A DNA stretch of 64,000 nucleotides from an uncultured Chlorobiaceae bacterium (GCA_903994455.1 CAJEXI010000006.1:1-64000), one strand, 5' to 3'; counted from the stretch's first letter, positions 8,576 to 18,307 are shown. Notes: generated from the sequence alone by a model not told the origin. Program-made: numbers and translations.

Positions 8576-9297
8576 TTGGGGCAAAAAGGCATGATAACCA
8601 TTCGTTTCTCTATGGCAACAACGTCATTGATTACACTCTTTTGTATTGTGAGAGAAAGAGTATGGAAGTTGCGGTTCATCCCGATTGCTCTGTTGTGGTA
8701 AAGGTGCCAACAGGTTCGAATATGGTGTTGATCGAGACGAAGATTAACAAAAGAGCCCGATGGATTCTCCAGCAACAGAGCTACTTCAGGCAGTTTACAC
8801 CGAAGACTCCTGAGCGAAGTTATGTCAGTGGTGAAACCTACCTCTATCTTGGCAAACAATATCGCCTGAAAATTGCCCAGGGAGATGAGAATAGTGTCAA
8901 GTTATCCAGAGGTTTTTTTCATGTTACCCTTCGGGATGAGCCCAATCCGGAAAGAACCAAAAAATTGTTGAGCAAATGGTATGTAACGAAAGCCTCTCTG
9001 CAGTTCAATGAAAGCCTTGATCGTTGCTGGCCAAGGTTTGCCCGCTTCGCATTTCCAAAACCAGCACTATCTATCAAGCAGATGCAGAAGCGATGGGGAA
9101 GCCTCTCTGACAAAGGTACGGTGACCCTCAATACCAATCTGGTTAAAGCGCCAAAGGAGTGTATTGATTACGTTGTTACCCATGAACTCTGCCACTTGAA
9201 GCATCCTGATCACAGCTCAGAGTTTTACAAACTCCTTGATACTGTAATTCCAGGCTGGGAAAAAGTAAAACACAAACTTGAATTGGGTATGATTTGA
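8572..9297 (+). CDS. YgjP/SprT-like zinc metallopeptidase (M48/DUF45)
   Basis: The 241-residue protein ends with the YgjP-type motif: YVVTHELCHLKHPDHSSEF (HExxH plus a downstream His), preceded by RWGSLSDKGTVTLNTNLV. These are predicted zinc-dependent peptidases and are very often the last gene of type I restriction operons. The start is GTG at 8572, overlapping the hsdR stop as GTGA, consistent with translational coupling. The role in the restriction system is not known. About 250 nt without a gene follow (9298-9544); they contain only a short palindrome GTACCGGTAC at 9446-9455. Confidence 0.85.
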   Translation: MIGAKRHDNHSFLYGNNVIDYTLLYCERKSMEVAVHPDCSVVVKVPTGSNMVLIETKINKRARWILQQQSYFRQFTPKTPERSYVSGETYLYLGKQYRLKIAQGDENSVKLSRGFFHVTLRDEPNPERTKKLLSKWYVTKASLQFNESLDRCWPRFARFAFPKPALSIKQMQKRWGSLSDKGTVTLNTNLVKAPKECIDYVVTHELCHLKHPDHSSEFYKLLDTVIPGWEKVKHKLELGMI

Positions 9298-9592
9298 CGC
9301 TATTCCGATAGGGAAGTGTCAATGACCGCAAAATCTCAAATTTTTCTCATTCTGCCAAAAAAACATAGCTCATTGATAACCCAATGCCCTCGGATTTCTC
9401 GGAATATTACAGCGCGCCTAAATGCATTTTTTCGGAACACATGCAGTACCGGTACCAGCTTTTCTGTGCAAATTTATTGAAGAAGATCATGTTACTGCCA
9501 TAACCCGGGCAAAATCTCTTTTTTTCTTGTAACTTCTTTCTGGATTGTTTGAGCTCACTCGCTCTACCTTCAAACTCATAGGCTTTACACGA

Positions 9593-12500
9593 TTGAAAAT
9601 CATCGACAACATCAACACCCTGCTCGGCGACGATCTGAAGGCTTCAATTCGCCCCAAAGACAAGCTCAGGATAGCGGCTTCATGCTTTTCGATCTATGCT
9701 TATGAGGCTCTGAAGCGGGAGTTCTCAAAGATTGAGTCGCTGGAGTTCATCTTCACGGCGCCAACATTTGTTCCCAACGAGGTAACCGACAAATTCCGGA
9801 AGGAGCATCGCGAGTTTTTCATTCCCAAGTCAACCAGGGAAAAGAGCCTTTACGGTTCAGAGTTTGAAATACAGCTTCGCAACAAGCTTACCCAGCGGGC
9901 TATTGCGCGCGAATGTGCTGAGTGGATGCGGCGAAAGGCGGTTTTTCGTTCGAACAAGACCAAAGCGCCCATGCAGCAGTTTGCCTGCATTGAGTCACCG
10001 GAACAGAGTGTTGCCTATATGCCGATGAACGGTTTTACTGCCGTAGACCTGGGTTATCAGCAAGGGGACGCGATGTCGAATCTTGTCAACCGGTTTGAGG
10101 AACCGGCCTTTACAGCGACCTATCTGCACCTTTTCGACCAGATTTGGAATGATCCGGAAAAGCTTGAAGAGGTAACTGCGGTTATTTGCGATCATATTGC
10201 CTCAGTCTATCAGGATAACTCGCCGGAGCGCATCTATTTTTTGATGCTCTACAACATTTTCAGCGAATTCCTTGAGGGTATTGATGAAGATGTTCTGCCC
10301 AACGACCGCACAGGTTATCATGAGTCGCTGGTCTGGAAAAAGCTTTTCAACTTCCAGAGAGACGCGGCAACCGGTATCATCAACAAGCTCGAAACCTTCA
10401 ATGGCTGCATTCTGGCCGACAGCGTAGGGCTTGGAAAAACCTTCACGGCTCTTGTGGTTATCAAATACTACGAACTGCGCAACCGCTCAGTTTTGGTACT
10501 GTGCCCCAAAAAACTTGCCGATAACTGGCTGAACTACAACAGAAACCTCAAGACCAATATCGTTGCCAAGGATCGGTTCAATTATGATGTGCTGTGCCAC
10601 ACCGATCTCTCCCGCACTTCGGGCGACTCTTTTGGCATTCCTTTGAACCGGATCAACTGGGGAAATTATGACCTGGTCGTCATTGACGAATCGCACAATT
10701 TTCGCAATAATGACGTTTTCAAAGAGAGAGAGACCCGCTACCAGAGGCTGATGAACAAGGTTATTCGTGAAGGGGTCAAGACCAAGGTTTTGATGCTTTC
10801 AGCCACTCCGGTCAACAATCGCTTCAACGATTTGAGAAATCAGCTTGCCCTGGCTTATGAGGGAGATTCCGAAAACCTCAGCAAGAAACTCCGAACCAAG
10901 CGGAGCGTTGAGGAGATATTCCGGCGTGCCCAGGCTGCGTTTAACCTCTGGTCGAAACTCCCGATCGAAGAGCGTACCTCCCAGGCGATTCTCGGTAGCC
11001 TTGATTTCGATTTTTTTGAACTACTCGACAGTGTTACCATCGCCCGGTCGCGCAAACATATCCAGACGTACTACGACACCAAGGATATCGGGCAGTTCCC
11101 TGAACGGCTCAAGCCGCTCTCGTACCGCTCGTTAACCTATCGGAGCGATGTGCCTGGACTCAACGACATGTTCAAGCAGTTGGCTTTGCTCAAGCTTGCG
11201 GTTTATGCGCCAATCAGCTACATCCTGCCAAGTCGGCTCAGCAAATACGAGGAGCTGTATGACACTCTGGTAGAGGACGGCAAAAGCAAACTGAGGCAGG
11301 CGGACCGCGAACGAAGCTTGCAGGCGCTGATGACAACAAACCTTCTCAAACGGCTCGAAAGCTCGGTAGAGTCATTCCGGCTTACCCTGGGTAGTTTGCT
11401 GCGCAAGGTGGTTGGTGCAATAGAGCTTATTGAGACTTTTCAGCAAACCGGATGTTCGTCAGCAATCACAGATTATACGACCGGGCTCGAAGCTCTGGAG
11501 GCAGAAGATGATTATTTTGTTTTGCCTGAAGATGTTAAAATCGGGGGGAAAGTCCAGATCAGCCTGAGTGATATGGATGTTGAGCGGTGGAAACATGAAC
11601 TGGCAGCGGACCGGATGTTGCTTGAAGAGCTTCTTGCTTCAATGCAGAAGATCACGCCAGACGATGATGCCAAGCTGCAACATCTAAAAAATCTTGTCCT
11701 GAACAAGATTGCGAACCCTATTAACGACGAGAATAAAAAGGTACTGATCTTCACCGCCTTTGCCGACACCGCCAATTACCTCTACAACAACCTGGCTGAG
11801 GATATTCTGCACACCAACGGCCTGCACACTGGCAAGGTAACCGGCAAGGATGCACCGAAATCAACGCTCAAAAAAAGCTACGACTTCCAGTCTCTGCTCA
11901 CTCTCTTTTCACCGAGAGCGAAAGAGAAGGCCCTTGTGCTCCCTGAAGAGCCGAGAGAGCTCGATATTCTTATCGGCACCGACTGTATTTCTGAGGGGCA
12001 GAACCTTCAGGATTGTGATTACCTGATCAACTACGATATCCACTGGAACCCGGTACGCATTATCCAACGATTCGGACGTATTGACCGGATTGGCTCGCAG
12101 AACACAACCATACAGTTGGTCAACTACTGGCCGGATATTTCGCTCGATGACTACATCAATCTCAAGGAACGGGTCGAAAACCGGATGATGATTGCCGACG
12201 TCACCGCCACCGGCGACGACAACCTTCTCACCGCACAAAGCAGTGATGTCGCGTACCGCAAAGAGCAGCTTCGGCGCCTGCAGGATGAAGTGGTCGAACT
12301 TGAAGAGCTGAAAACGGGCGTCTCCATTACTGACCTTGGATTGAATGAATTCAGGATGGATCTGCTCAACTCTGTCAAAGCGTACGGCGACCTTGATGAT
12401 TTGCCCAAGGGGATGCACGCCTTTGTTCCCGCCAACCCGGCAGCAGGGATAAAACCCGGAGTCATTTTCACCCTGCGTAACCGAAACGAAAGTGTGAATG

Positions 12501-12862
12501 TGAGCTTGCATAATCGCCTGCATCCTTACTCTCTGATTTATATTGGACGGGATGGAGAGATTATAGCCAATCATTCAGAGGTCAAGAGACTTCTTGATCT
12601 TGTTCGCACAAGCTGCAAGGGAGAATCAGAACCTCTGCAAGTGCTCTCCCGACTGTTTAACCAGCAGACTGACGAGGGGCGCAACATGAAGGCCTACTCA
12701 GACCTGCTCAGTAACGCAATCCGCTCAATGATAGAGGTTAAAGATGAAAAAGATCTTGACAGTCTCTTTTCAGGCGGAAAGACTACAGCACTGCTCGACA
12801 CCATTGCCGGTCTTGATGACTTTGAGCTTATTGCATTTCTTGTCGTGCAGGAGGAAGGATGA
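9593..12862 (+). CDS. SNF2-family helicase with N-terminal PLD-like domain
   Basis: The frame is open from TTG 9545. I prefer TTG 9593, which gives MKIIDNINTLLGDDLK, the usual start of this family; the product is then 1089 residues. The N-terminal ~200 residues are the PLD-like region found in these helicases; I did not find a clear HxK catalytic motif. The SNF2 core follows: LADSVGLGKTFTA (Lys ~282), DESHNFRN (~365), MLSATPVNN, then IGTDCISEGQNLQ and QRFGRIDRIGSQN in lobe 2. It overlaps the DUF4391 gene by 4 nt and heads a unit with DUF4391, Mod and Res genes. It is likely the DNA-translocating motor of a restriction-like defence system. No strong ribosome site is visible. Confidence 0.88.
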   Translation: MKIIDNINTLLGDDLKASIRPKDKLRIAASCFSIYAYEALKREFSKIESLEFIFTAPTFVPNEVTDKFRKEHREFFIPKSTREKSLYGSEFEIQLRNKLTQRAIARECAEWMRRKAVFRSNKTKAPMQQFACIESPEQSVAYMPMNGFTAVDLGYQQGDAMSNLVNRFEEPAFTATYLHLFDQIWNDPEKLEEVTAVICDHIASVYQDNSPERIYFLMLYNIFSEFLEGIDEDVLPNDRTGYHESLVWKKLFNFQRDAATGIINKLETFNGCILADSVGLGKTFTALVVIKYYELRNRSVLVLCPKKLADNWLNYNRNLKTNIVAKDRFNYDVLCHTDLSRTSGDSFGIPLNRINWGNYDLVVIDESHNFRNNDVFKERETRYQRLMNKVIREGVKTKVLMLSATPVNNRFNDLRNQLALAYEGDSENLSKKLRTKRSVEEIFRRAQAAFNLWSKLPIEERTSQAILGSLDFDFFELLDSVTIARSRKHIQTYYDTKDIGQFPERLKPLSYRSLTYRSDVPGLNDMFKQLALLKLAVYAPISYILPSRLSKYEELYDTLVEDGKSKLRQADRERSLQALMTTNLLKRLESSVESFRLTLGSLLRKVVGAIELIETFQQTGCSSAITDYTTGLEALEAEDDYFVLPEDVKIGGKVQISLSDMDVERWKHELAADRMLLEELLASMQKITPDDDAKLQHLKNLVLNKIANPINDENKKVLIFTAFADTANYLYNNLAEDILHTNGLHTGKVTGKDAPKSTLKKSYDFQSLLTLFSPRAKEKALVLPEEPRELDILIGTDCISEGQNLQDCDYLINYDIHWNPVRIIQRFGRIDRIGSQNTTIQLVNYWPDISLDDYINLKERVENRMMIADVTATGDDNLLTAQSSDVAYRKEQLRRLQDEVVELEELKTGVSITDLGLNEFRMDLLNSVKAYGDLDDLPKGMHAFVPANPAAGIKPGVIFTLRNRNESVNVSLHNRLHPYSLIYIGRDGEIIANHSEVKRLLDLVRTSCKGESEPLQVLSRLFNQQTDEGRNMKAYSDLLSNAIRSMIEVKDEKDLDSLFSGGKTTALLDTIAGLDDFELIAFLVVQEEG

Positions 12863-13524
12863 AGTCCGTGCTTTTTGATTATCCAAAAAGTTCGGCATTT
12901 GGCCGGGTAGTGCCGAAGAGCAAAATCTATGAGCATGTCTCTCCAGGCAAAGCCTTGAAAGAACTCTTTGTCCGGCAGGTTGACCAGATTGTCTGGCAGT
13001 ACAAGCTTGCACCCGAAACAGTCAACTTGCGCCAGACACCTTCCGTGCCGGAAATAGAGATTTTCACCCTTACCCTGAAAGATGGCCAGCTAAAACACGA
13101 TGTGCTGCGCTCTATTGATCAGGCGATTGCGTTTCCGCTTGTTTTTGAACTTCTGTATGAGGGTAAGTGCAAAGTTATAGCAGCGTACAAGCGCCCGAGC
13201 GAGGCAGATGCCGCAAGGTGGGTTGTGAGCGACTATTTTGAATCTGCATGGCTGCCCATTGAAACACCCCGTAAACCATTGCCGGTAGTCCTCAATCTTG
13301 AAGCGCTCTACGAACAACTGCTTGCGCCATTGATGCCCTCGCCCGCCCGACAGGGTGAACGATTGCAGCAACGGGTTGAACGGATGAGCATGATTCGTCT
13401 CAAGCAGCGAGAGGTGGAGAAATGCGAAGGGCGCATCCAGAAGGAAAAACAGTTCAATCGCAAAGTTGAGATCAATGCCGAGTTGCGAGCGTTGAAAAGG
13501 GAGCTGCAATGTGTACTTTCATAA
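12859..13524 (+). CDS. DUF4391 domain protein
   Basis: The 221-residue product starts MKSVLFDYPKSSAFGRVVPK and has a C-terminal helical, charged region with RMSMIRLKQREVEKCEGRI. This matches DUF4391 proteins, which accompany PLD/SNF2 helicases and type III-like Mod/Res genes. The biochemical role is unknown to me. No signal peptide or transmembrane segment is seen. The start overlaps the helicase stop (ATGA), so the two are likely co-translated. The helical C-terminus suggests a protein-protein contact, which is inference only. Confidence 0.8.
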   Translation: MKSVLFDYPKSSAFGRVVPKSKIYEHVSPGKALKELFVRQVDQIVWQYKLAPETVNLRQTPSVPEIEIFTLTLKDGQLKHDVLRSIDQAIAFPLVFELLYEGKCKVIAAYKRPSEADAARWVVSDYFESAWLPIETPRKPLPVVLNLEALYEQLLAPLMPSPARQGERLQQRVERMSMIRLKQREVEKCEGRIQKEKQFNRKVEINAELRALKRELQCVLS

Positions 13525-13564
13525 TCGACGAAATACAGAGAAAAATGAAACCGGATGGTACACG

Positions 13565-14482
13565 ATGACCGAATTAACACACGTCAATATCCAGAGCATG
13601 ATTGTAACCGTGCGAGGAGTTCAGGTAATGCTGGACAGGGATCTGGCGGTTATCTATGGGGTTGAAACCAAGGTTCTCAACCAGGCAGTCAAACGCAATA
13701 TGGAACGTTTCCCACAAGAGTTCAGATTTCAGCTTTCCCAGAGTGACGATCAGCAATTTGCCACAAATTGGGAGCGATTAGACTTGAGGTCACAGGTTGT
13801 GACCTCAAGCAGGCACGGTGGAAGAAGATACCTGCCCATTGCCTTTACCGAACAGGGTGTTTCTATGCTTTCAGCCGTACTACGCAGTGATACGGCGGTT
13901 AAAGTCAGTATCAAAATCATCAACGCTTTTGTGGAAATGAGGCGTTTCATCCAGAATAACGCGCAAGTATTCACTCGGCTCGATTCTGTGGAACAGCATC
14001 AGCTTGTTTTTGAATCCGAAACGGAGAAAAATTTTGAAAAGGTGTTTCAGGCATTGGAACGAGGAGAAGCACCGCCAAAACAAGGTATATTTTATGACGG
14101 CCAAGTGTACGACGCCTATCGTTTTGCTGCTGAGTTGATCCGCAAGGCAAAAAAATCATTGGTACTCATTGATAACTATGTCGATGACTCGGTGTTGACG
14201 TTACTCAGCAAACGATCTTCCGCTGTTTCTTGCACGATTTACACAAAAGCTATTTCAAAACAGCTTGCATTGGATATGGAAAAGCATAACCAGCAATACC
14301 CGCCTGTTGATATCAAATCTTTCAAAGAGGCTCATGACCGTTTTTTGATTATTGATGGAACTGAGATTTACCATATTGGAGCATCTCTCAAAGATTTAGG
14401 GAAAAAGTGGTTCGCCTTTTCACGATTTGAAACCGGAGCACTTGAGATGCTTCAAAAGCTTGAAGGAAAAAACCATGAATAA
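13565..14482 (+). CDS. ORF6N domain DNA-binding protein
   Basis: From ATG 13565 the protein has 305 residues. The N-terminal ORF6N domain is recognisable: VRGVQVMLDRDLAVIYGV, then NQAVKRNMERFPQEFRFQLS and GGRRYLPIAFTEQGVSMLS. The C-terminal half (GQVYDAYRFAAELIRKAKKS to HDRFLIIDGTEIYHIGASL) is the domain often attached to bacterial ORF6N proteins and resembles a PLD/NTPase-like fold. The open frame extends to 13511, inside the DUF4391 gene, but the conserved N-terminus fits 13565. It overlaps the mod start by 8 nt. ORF6N proteins come from phages; chromosomal copies within restriction loci are common. Regulation of the operon is possible but unproved. Confidence 0.85.
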   Translation: MTELTHVNIQSMIVTVRGVQVMLDRDLAVIYGVETKVLNQAVKRNMERFPQEFRFQLSQSDDQQFATNWERLDLRSQVVTSSRHGGRRYLPIAFTEQGVSMLSAVLRSDTAVKVSIKIINAFVEMRRFIQNNAQVFTRLDSVEQHQLVFESETEKNFEKVFQALERGEAPPKQGIFYDGQVYDAYRFAAELIRKAKKSLVLIDNYVDDSVLTLLSKRSSAVSCTIYTKAISKQLALDMEKHNQQYPPVDIKSFKEAHDRFLIIDGTEIYHIGASLKDLGKKWFAFSRFETGALEMLQKLEGKNHE

Positions 14483-16472
14483 ACTGAAAATGCACTCTCC
14501 GAATTTGACTGACGGCAATATTGACCGCATTCGAGAGCTGTTTCCCGCCTGTGTCACTGAAGCACGTGATGAAAGCGGCACCCTGAAGCTGGCCGTCGAT
14601 TTTGATCAGCTCAAACAGGAGCTGAGTGACTCCATTTTCGAAGGGCCGCAGGAGCGCTATCACCTCAACTGGCCGGGGAAACGTGAAGCGCTATTGACCG
14701 CAAATGCTCCGATTGCCAAGACCTTGCGTCCCTGCCTTGAAGAGAGCGTTGATTTTGATACCACGAAGAATCTTTTCATTGAGGGAGACAATCTCGAGGC
14801 CCTTAAGCTCCTGCAGGAGACCTACCTTGGCAAGGTCAAGATGATCTACATCGACCCGCCTTATAACACCGGCAATGATTTCATCTACGAGGATGATTTT
14901 GCGGAAAACGCTGATGAGTTTTTGCTGCGTTCAAACCAGAAAGATGAGGAGGGCAACCGGCTTATTGCCAATACAGAATCGAATGGACGGTTTCATTCGG
15001 ATTGGTTGAGCATGATATACCCAAGATTAAAGCTGGCGAGAAATTTACTGAGGGATGATGGGGTGATATTTATCTCAATTGATGATGGCGAAGTGCATAA
15101 CCTTCGGAAAGCCTGTGATGAAGTTTTTGGAGAAAGTAATCTACTTTTTCAAATCACCTTGCTTTGCAACCCTAAAGGTAGATCACAAGATAAGTATGTT
15201 GCTAATTGCCATGAGTATCTTCTTGGATATTCAAAAGAATGGCTACATAAGGGCGACATTAACATACCAAAAGATTACGATGAGATTGCATTGAACTATA
15301 GGTGTTCTGATCAGCGAGGATTGTATCGAGAGCTTGAATTACGTAATACTCACCGTGAGTTTGGCAAGCATAACCGCAAAAACCTTTATTACCCATTTTT
15401 TGTAAATAGCAATGGTGACATCCGCCTGGAAGAAGCCTTTTCATTTATCGCGGTTTATCCAGATTGGGATGATGGATTTGAAGGATGCTGGACATGGGGA
15501 CAGGATAAAGCTAAACGCCAGCTTGATGAAATTATTGCAAAAGAGATAAAAGGTAGTTGGAAAATTTATCGCAAAAATTACGCAGAAGATGAAGATGGTG
15601 AGGCGACAAAGCAGGTTAAATCAATTTGGACTGAGAAACTATTTCATACAGAAAAAGGTCAAACTACTTTTAATAATCTCTTTGATACCAAAGAAAAGCT
15701 TTTTCAGTCGCCAAAGTCTATTGATACTATACGGCAATTGTTGCTGATGGGGACAGAAAAAAACTCATTACTAATAGATTTCTTTGCGGGTTCAGCCACC
15801 ACCGCCCATGCAGTCATGCAACTCAACGCTGACGATGGCGGCAACCGCAAATTCATTATGGTTCAGTTGCCGGAACTCTGCAATGAACAATCCGAAGCAT
15901 TCAAAGCGGGCTACAAAACCATCGCTGAAATCAGCAAAGAGCGTATCAGGCGTGCAGGAAAGAAAATCAAGGATGAAGGTGGAAGGCAGAAGGATGAAGA
16001 AAGCAATCTCTTCTCCGAAGCAGATAATTCATCCCTCATCCCTCATCCTTCATCATTAGACACCGGATTCCGCGTTCTCAAAATCGACTCCTCTAACATG
16101 GCCGAGGTCTATTACACGCCCGATGCCGTCAAACAGGAGGAGCTTTTCAATGCCGTTGACAACATCAAACCCGACCGCACACCGGAAGACCTGCTCTTCC
16201 AGGTACTCCTTGACTTGAGCGTTGACTTGAGCCTGCCAATCCGCAAAGAGTTGATTCAGGGTAAAAGCCTCTTCTTTGTAAATCAGCCGCCATACGATCT
16301 TATAGCCTGCTTCGATACTGGCGTGAGCGAAGAGCTTGTCAAAGAGCTGGCAACGCACAAGCCTTTGCGCGTCGTGTTCCGTGATACCGGCTTTACAACT
16401 GATGCTGTCAAAATCAACGTGGATCAGATTTTCAAGCAGTTGTCTCCCGGAACCGAAGTGAAATCAATCTGA
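14475..16472 (+). CDS. mod: Type III-like DNA adenine methyltransferase (Mod)
   Basis: ATG 14475 has a good GAAGGA ribosome site and gives 665 residues. Motif IV DPPYNTGNDF is at 127-136, before motif I LIDFFAGSATTAHAV at about 434, the beta-class order of N6-adenine methyltransferases. The sequence FIEGDNLEALKLLQE precedes motif IV as in Mod proteins. The central region (about 180-420) would be the target recognition domain; its codons are more AT-rich than the flanks, as expected for an exchanged specificity domain. A short in-frame palindromic insertion lies near residues 500-527. It would protect host sites and set the specificity of the Res enzyme encoded at 19783. Confidence 0.93.
   Translation: MNKLKMHSPNLTDGNIDRIRELFPACVTEARDESGTLKLAVDFDQLKQELSDSIFEGPQERYHLNWPGKREALLTANAPIAKTLRPCLEESVDFDTTKNLFIEGDNLEALKLLQETYLGKVKMIYIDPPYNTGNDFIYEDDFAENADEFLLRSNQKDEEGNRLIANTESNGRFHSDWLSMIYPRLKLARNLLRDDGVIFISIDDGEVHNLRKACDEVFGESNLLFQITLLCNPKGRSQDKYVANCHEYLLGYSKEWLHKGDINIPKDYDEIALNYRCSDQRGLYRELELRNTHREFGKHNRKNLYYPFFVNSNGDIRLEEAFSFIAVYPDWDDGFEGCWTWGQDKAKRQLDEIIAKEIKGSWKIYRKNYAEDEDGEATKQVKSIWTEKLFHTEKGQTTFNNLFDTKEKLFQSPKSIDTIRQLLLMGTEKNSLLIDFFAGSATTAHAVMQLNADDGGNRKFIMVQLPELCNEQSEAFKAGYKTIAEISKERIRRAGKKIKDEGGRQKDEESNLFSEADNSSLIPHPSSLDTGFRVLKIDSSNMAEVYYTPDAVKQEELFNAVDNIKPDRTPEDLLFQVLLDLSVDLSLPIRKELIQGKSLFFVNQPPYDLIACFDTGVSEELVKELATHKPLRVVFRDTGFTTDAVKINVDQIFKQLSPGTEVKSI
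15971..16054 (+). repeat. In-frame inverted repeat insertion within mod
   Basis: GGATGAAGG- and AGGATGAA-type units (15971-15998) face TTCATCCCTCATCC and CCTTCATC units (16028-16054), so the segment can fold on itself. It encodes a low-complexity stretch (KDEGGRQKDEESN, then SSLIPHPSSLD) between the methyltransferase core and the C-terminal domain of Mod, where the family has no need of it. It looks like a small palindromic element that inserted without breaking the frame. Confidence 0.65.
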
Positions 16473-16490
16473 GGAGGCAATGATGGATCA
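16402..16490 (+). repeat. Direct repeat A1: mod 3' end and following ribosome site
   Basis: 89 nt from ATGCTGTCAAAAT to GATGGATCA, covering the last 23 codons of mod, its stop, GAGGAG and the ATGATGGATCA start of the next gene. It recurs at 18381-18469 with four mismatches. It marks the left edge of each cargo gene placed between mod and res. Confidence 0.93.
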
Positions 16491-18153
16491 AACTCATCTT
16501 CAAATGCTGTTGAACACCCTGATTGCTTCCTGGGAAAACGAAGTCATTGAGTTTAAGCAGGCAGGAAAAGACTATTCGACCGATGATATTGGAAAGTATT
16601 TCTCTGCTTTGGCCAATGAAGCGAATTTGCGTGGAGAAGAAGCCGCATGGCTGGTTTTTGGGGTTCATAACAAAACACGGCAAGTTGTTGGCTCTGACTA
16701 TCGACCGCAATTTGAGCGACTGCAAAGCACGAAAATGCAAATTGCTGAAAATACAGAGCCCAGTATCACTTTCCGTGATATTCATGAACTTCCAGATCCC
16801 AATGGGCGAGTTGTTTTATTTGAAATACCCGCAGCTCCTCGGGGGTTGCCGATTTCGTGGAAAGGGCATTATTATGCACGAGCTGGCGAAAGCTTGACCC
16901 ATCTTGGTTTGGATAAGCTTGATGAAATCCGGCAGCAGACTATGTCGAGCGACTGGACTGCTCAGATCATCCCTGAAGCGACAATAAACCATCTTGATGA
17001 AACGGCATTGGAAAAGGCACGCGCATCGTTTGCCCGTAAGTACGCCAATCGGTTCTCATCTGATGAAATATCACAATGGTCACTACCGGTTTTTCTTGAT
17101 CGCGCAAAACTGACACAGGATGGCAAGATTAAGCGTTCCACGCTTTTGCTCTTGGGTAAACCGGAATCAGCCTATTATCTCTCTCCTCATCCAGCCCAAA
17201 TGACATGGAAGCTTGAAGGGCCTGAACGTGCGTATGAACATTTTGCGCCACCCTTTTTCCTCACTACTACTGCGCTCTATCAGAAAATTAGAAACATTCA
17301 GCTTCGCATACTTCCTGATGATGCGTTACTGGCTATTGAAGTTGCCAAGTATGACCAAAAAGTTGTCTTGGAAGCATTGCATAACTGCATCGCCCATCAG
17401 GATTATACCCGTAGTGGTCGCATTATCGTTACTGAACAGCCGGACAAACTGATTTTTGAAAACGAAGGTTCTTTCTTTGAGGGAACACCGGCTGACTACA
17501 TCGCTGGCAACAAAACTCCTCGACGTTACCGGAACCCATCCCTTGCGCAGGCTATGACTGAATTGAACATGATTGATACCATGGGGTATGGTATTCATGC
17601 CATGTATACAGGCCAGGCCCGTCGATATTTCCCTATGCCGGACTATGACCTCAGTGACCCGCATGCTGTAAAGATGACGGTTTATGGACACGTCGTTGAT
17701 CCTGCTTATAGTCGGATGCTGATCCAAAAAACCGATCTTCCGCTAACAGATATACTCTGCCTGGACCGTATCCAGAAAAAGCTGCCGGTGCCAGTAGCAA
17801 CCATCCGTCATTTAAGAAGATGTGGACTGATTGAAGGAAGACAACCAAACATCCATGTTTCGGCTGTGGTGGCGCAGGCTACTGCAAGTAAAGCTGAATA
17901 TATCAGAACCAGAGCACAGGATGATGCTTTTTATGCAAAGCTGATCATTGACTATCTAACAAAATTCGGTAAAGCTTCACGTGCTGAGCTTGACAAACTG
18001 TTATGGACAAAATTAAGTGATGCCTTGACTGAAGAACAAAAAAGTAAAAAAATTGCAAATCTGATAGCCAACCTCCGCCGGTCAGAACGCATCCATAATG
18101 CGGGGCCACGAAAAGCTCCCGTCTGGAGACTTGCAGAAAAGAATGCAGAATAA
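16480..18153 (+). CDS. AlbA_2/Schlafen-like ATP-binding regulator
   Basis: The 557-residue protein begins with an AlbA_2 (divergent AAA_4, Schlafen-like) domain: NEVIEFKQAGKDYSTDDIGK and FSALANEANLRGEEAAWLVFG. A middle region contains EALHNCIAHQDYTRSGRIIV, with the N/H motif of HATPase_c_4 proteins, and NPSLAQAMTELNMIDTMGYGI. The C-terminus has winged-helix-like segments. Such proteins are called putative transcriptional regulators; some bacterial Schlafen-like proteins take part in defence. The start has GAGGAG spacing identical to yhcG because both starts lie in the same repeat. The final NAE and stop come from repeat B. It is a cargo gene between mod and res. Confidence 0.82.
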   Translation: MMDQTHLQMLLNTLIASWENEVIEFKQAGKDYSTDDIGKYFSALANEANLRGEEAAWLVFGVHNKTRQVVGSDYRPQFERLQSTKMQIAENTEPSITFRDIHELPDPNGRVVLFEIPAAPRGLPISWKGHYYARAGESLTHLGLDKLDEIRQQTMSSDWTAQIIPEATINHLDETALEKARASFARKYANRFSSDEISQWSLPVFLDRAKLTQDGKIKRSTLLLLGKPESAYYLSPHPAQMTWKLEGPERAYEHFAPPFFLTTTALYQKIRNIQLRILPDDALLAIEVAKYDQKVVLEALHNCIAHQDYTRSGRIIVTEQPDKLIFENEGSFFEGTPADYIAGNKTPRRYRNPSLAQAMTELNMIDTMGYGIHAMYTGQARRYFPMPDYDLSDPHAVKMTVYGHVVDPAYSRMLIQKTDLPLTDILCLDRIQKKLPVPVATIRHLRRCGLIEGRQPNIHVSAVVAQATASKAEYIRTRAQDDAFYAKLIIDYLTKFGKASRAELDKLLWTKLSDALTEEQKSKKIANLIANLRRSERIHNAGPRKAPVWRLAEKNAE

Positions 18154-18307
18154 AATTGGTCAATTGCAGAATAAATGCAGAATAAATTAACCGTAAATTT
18201 ATTCTAAAAAACATCTTATGCAAGCACACCCCTCTTGAGGCTTGCAGAAAAGAATGCAGAAAGAACTCCAAGAATAAAGGTCTATGAAATTCAAGTTTAA
18301 AGTCCAG
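18141..18307 (+). repeat. Direct repeat B1: intergenic segment plus first res codons (copy)
   Basis: 167 nt, matching 19640-19806 closely. It starts with GAATGCAGAATAAA, which supplies the last codons and stop of the gene on its left, and ends with the first eight codons of res (MKFKFKVQ). It contains GCAGAATAAA repeats and a small hairpin GCAAGC...GCTTGC around CCTCTTGAGG. Confidence 0.92.
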
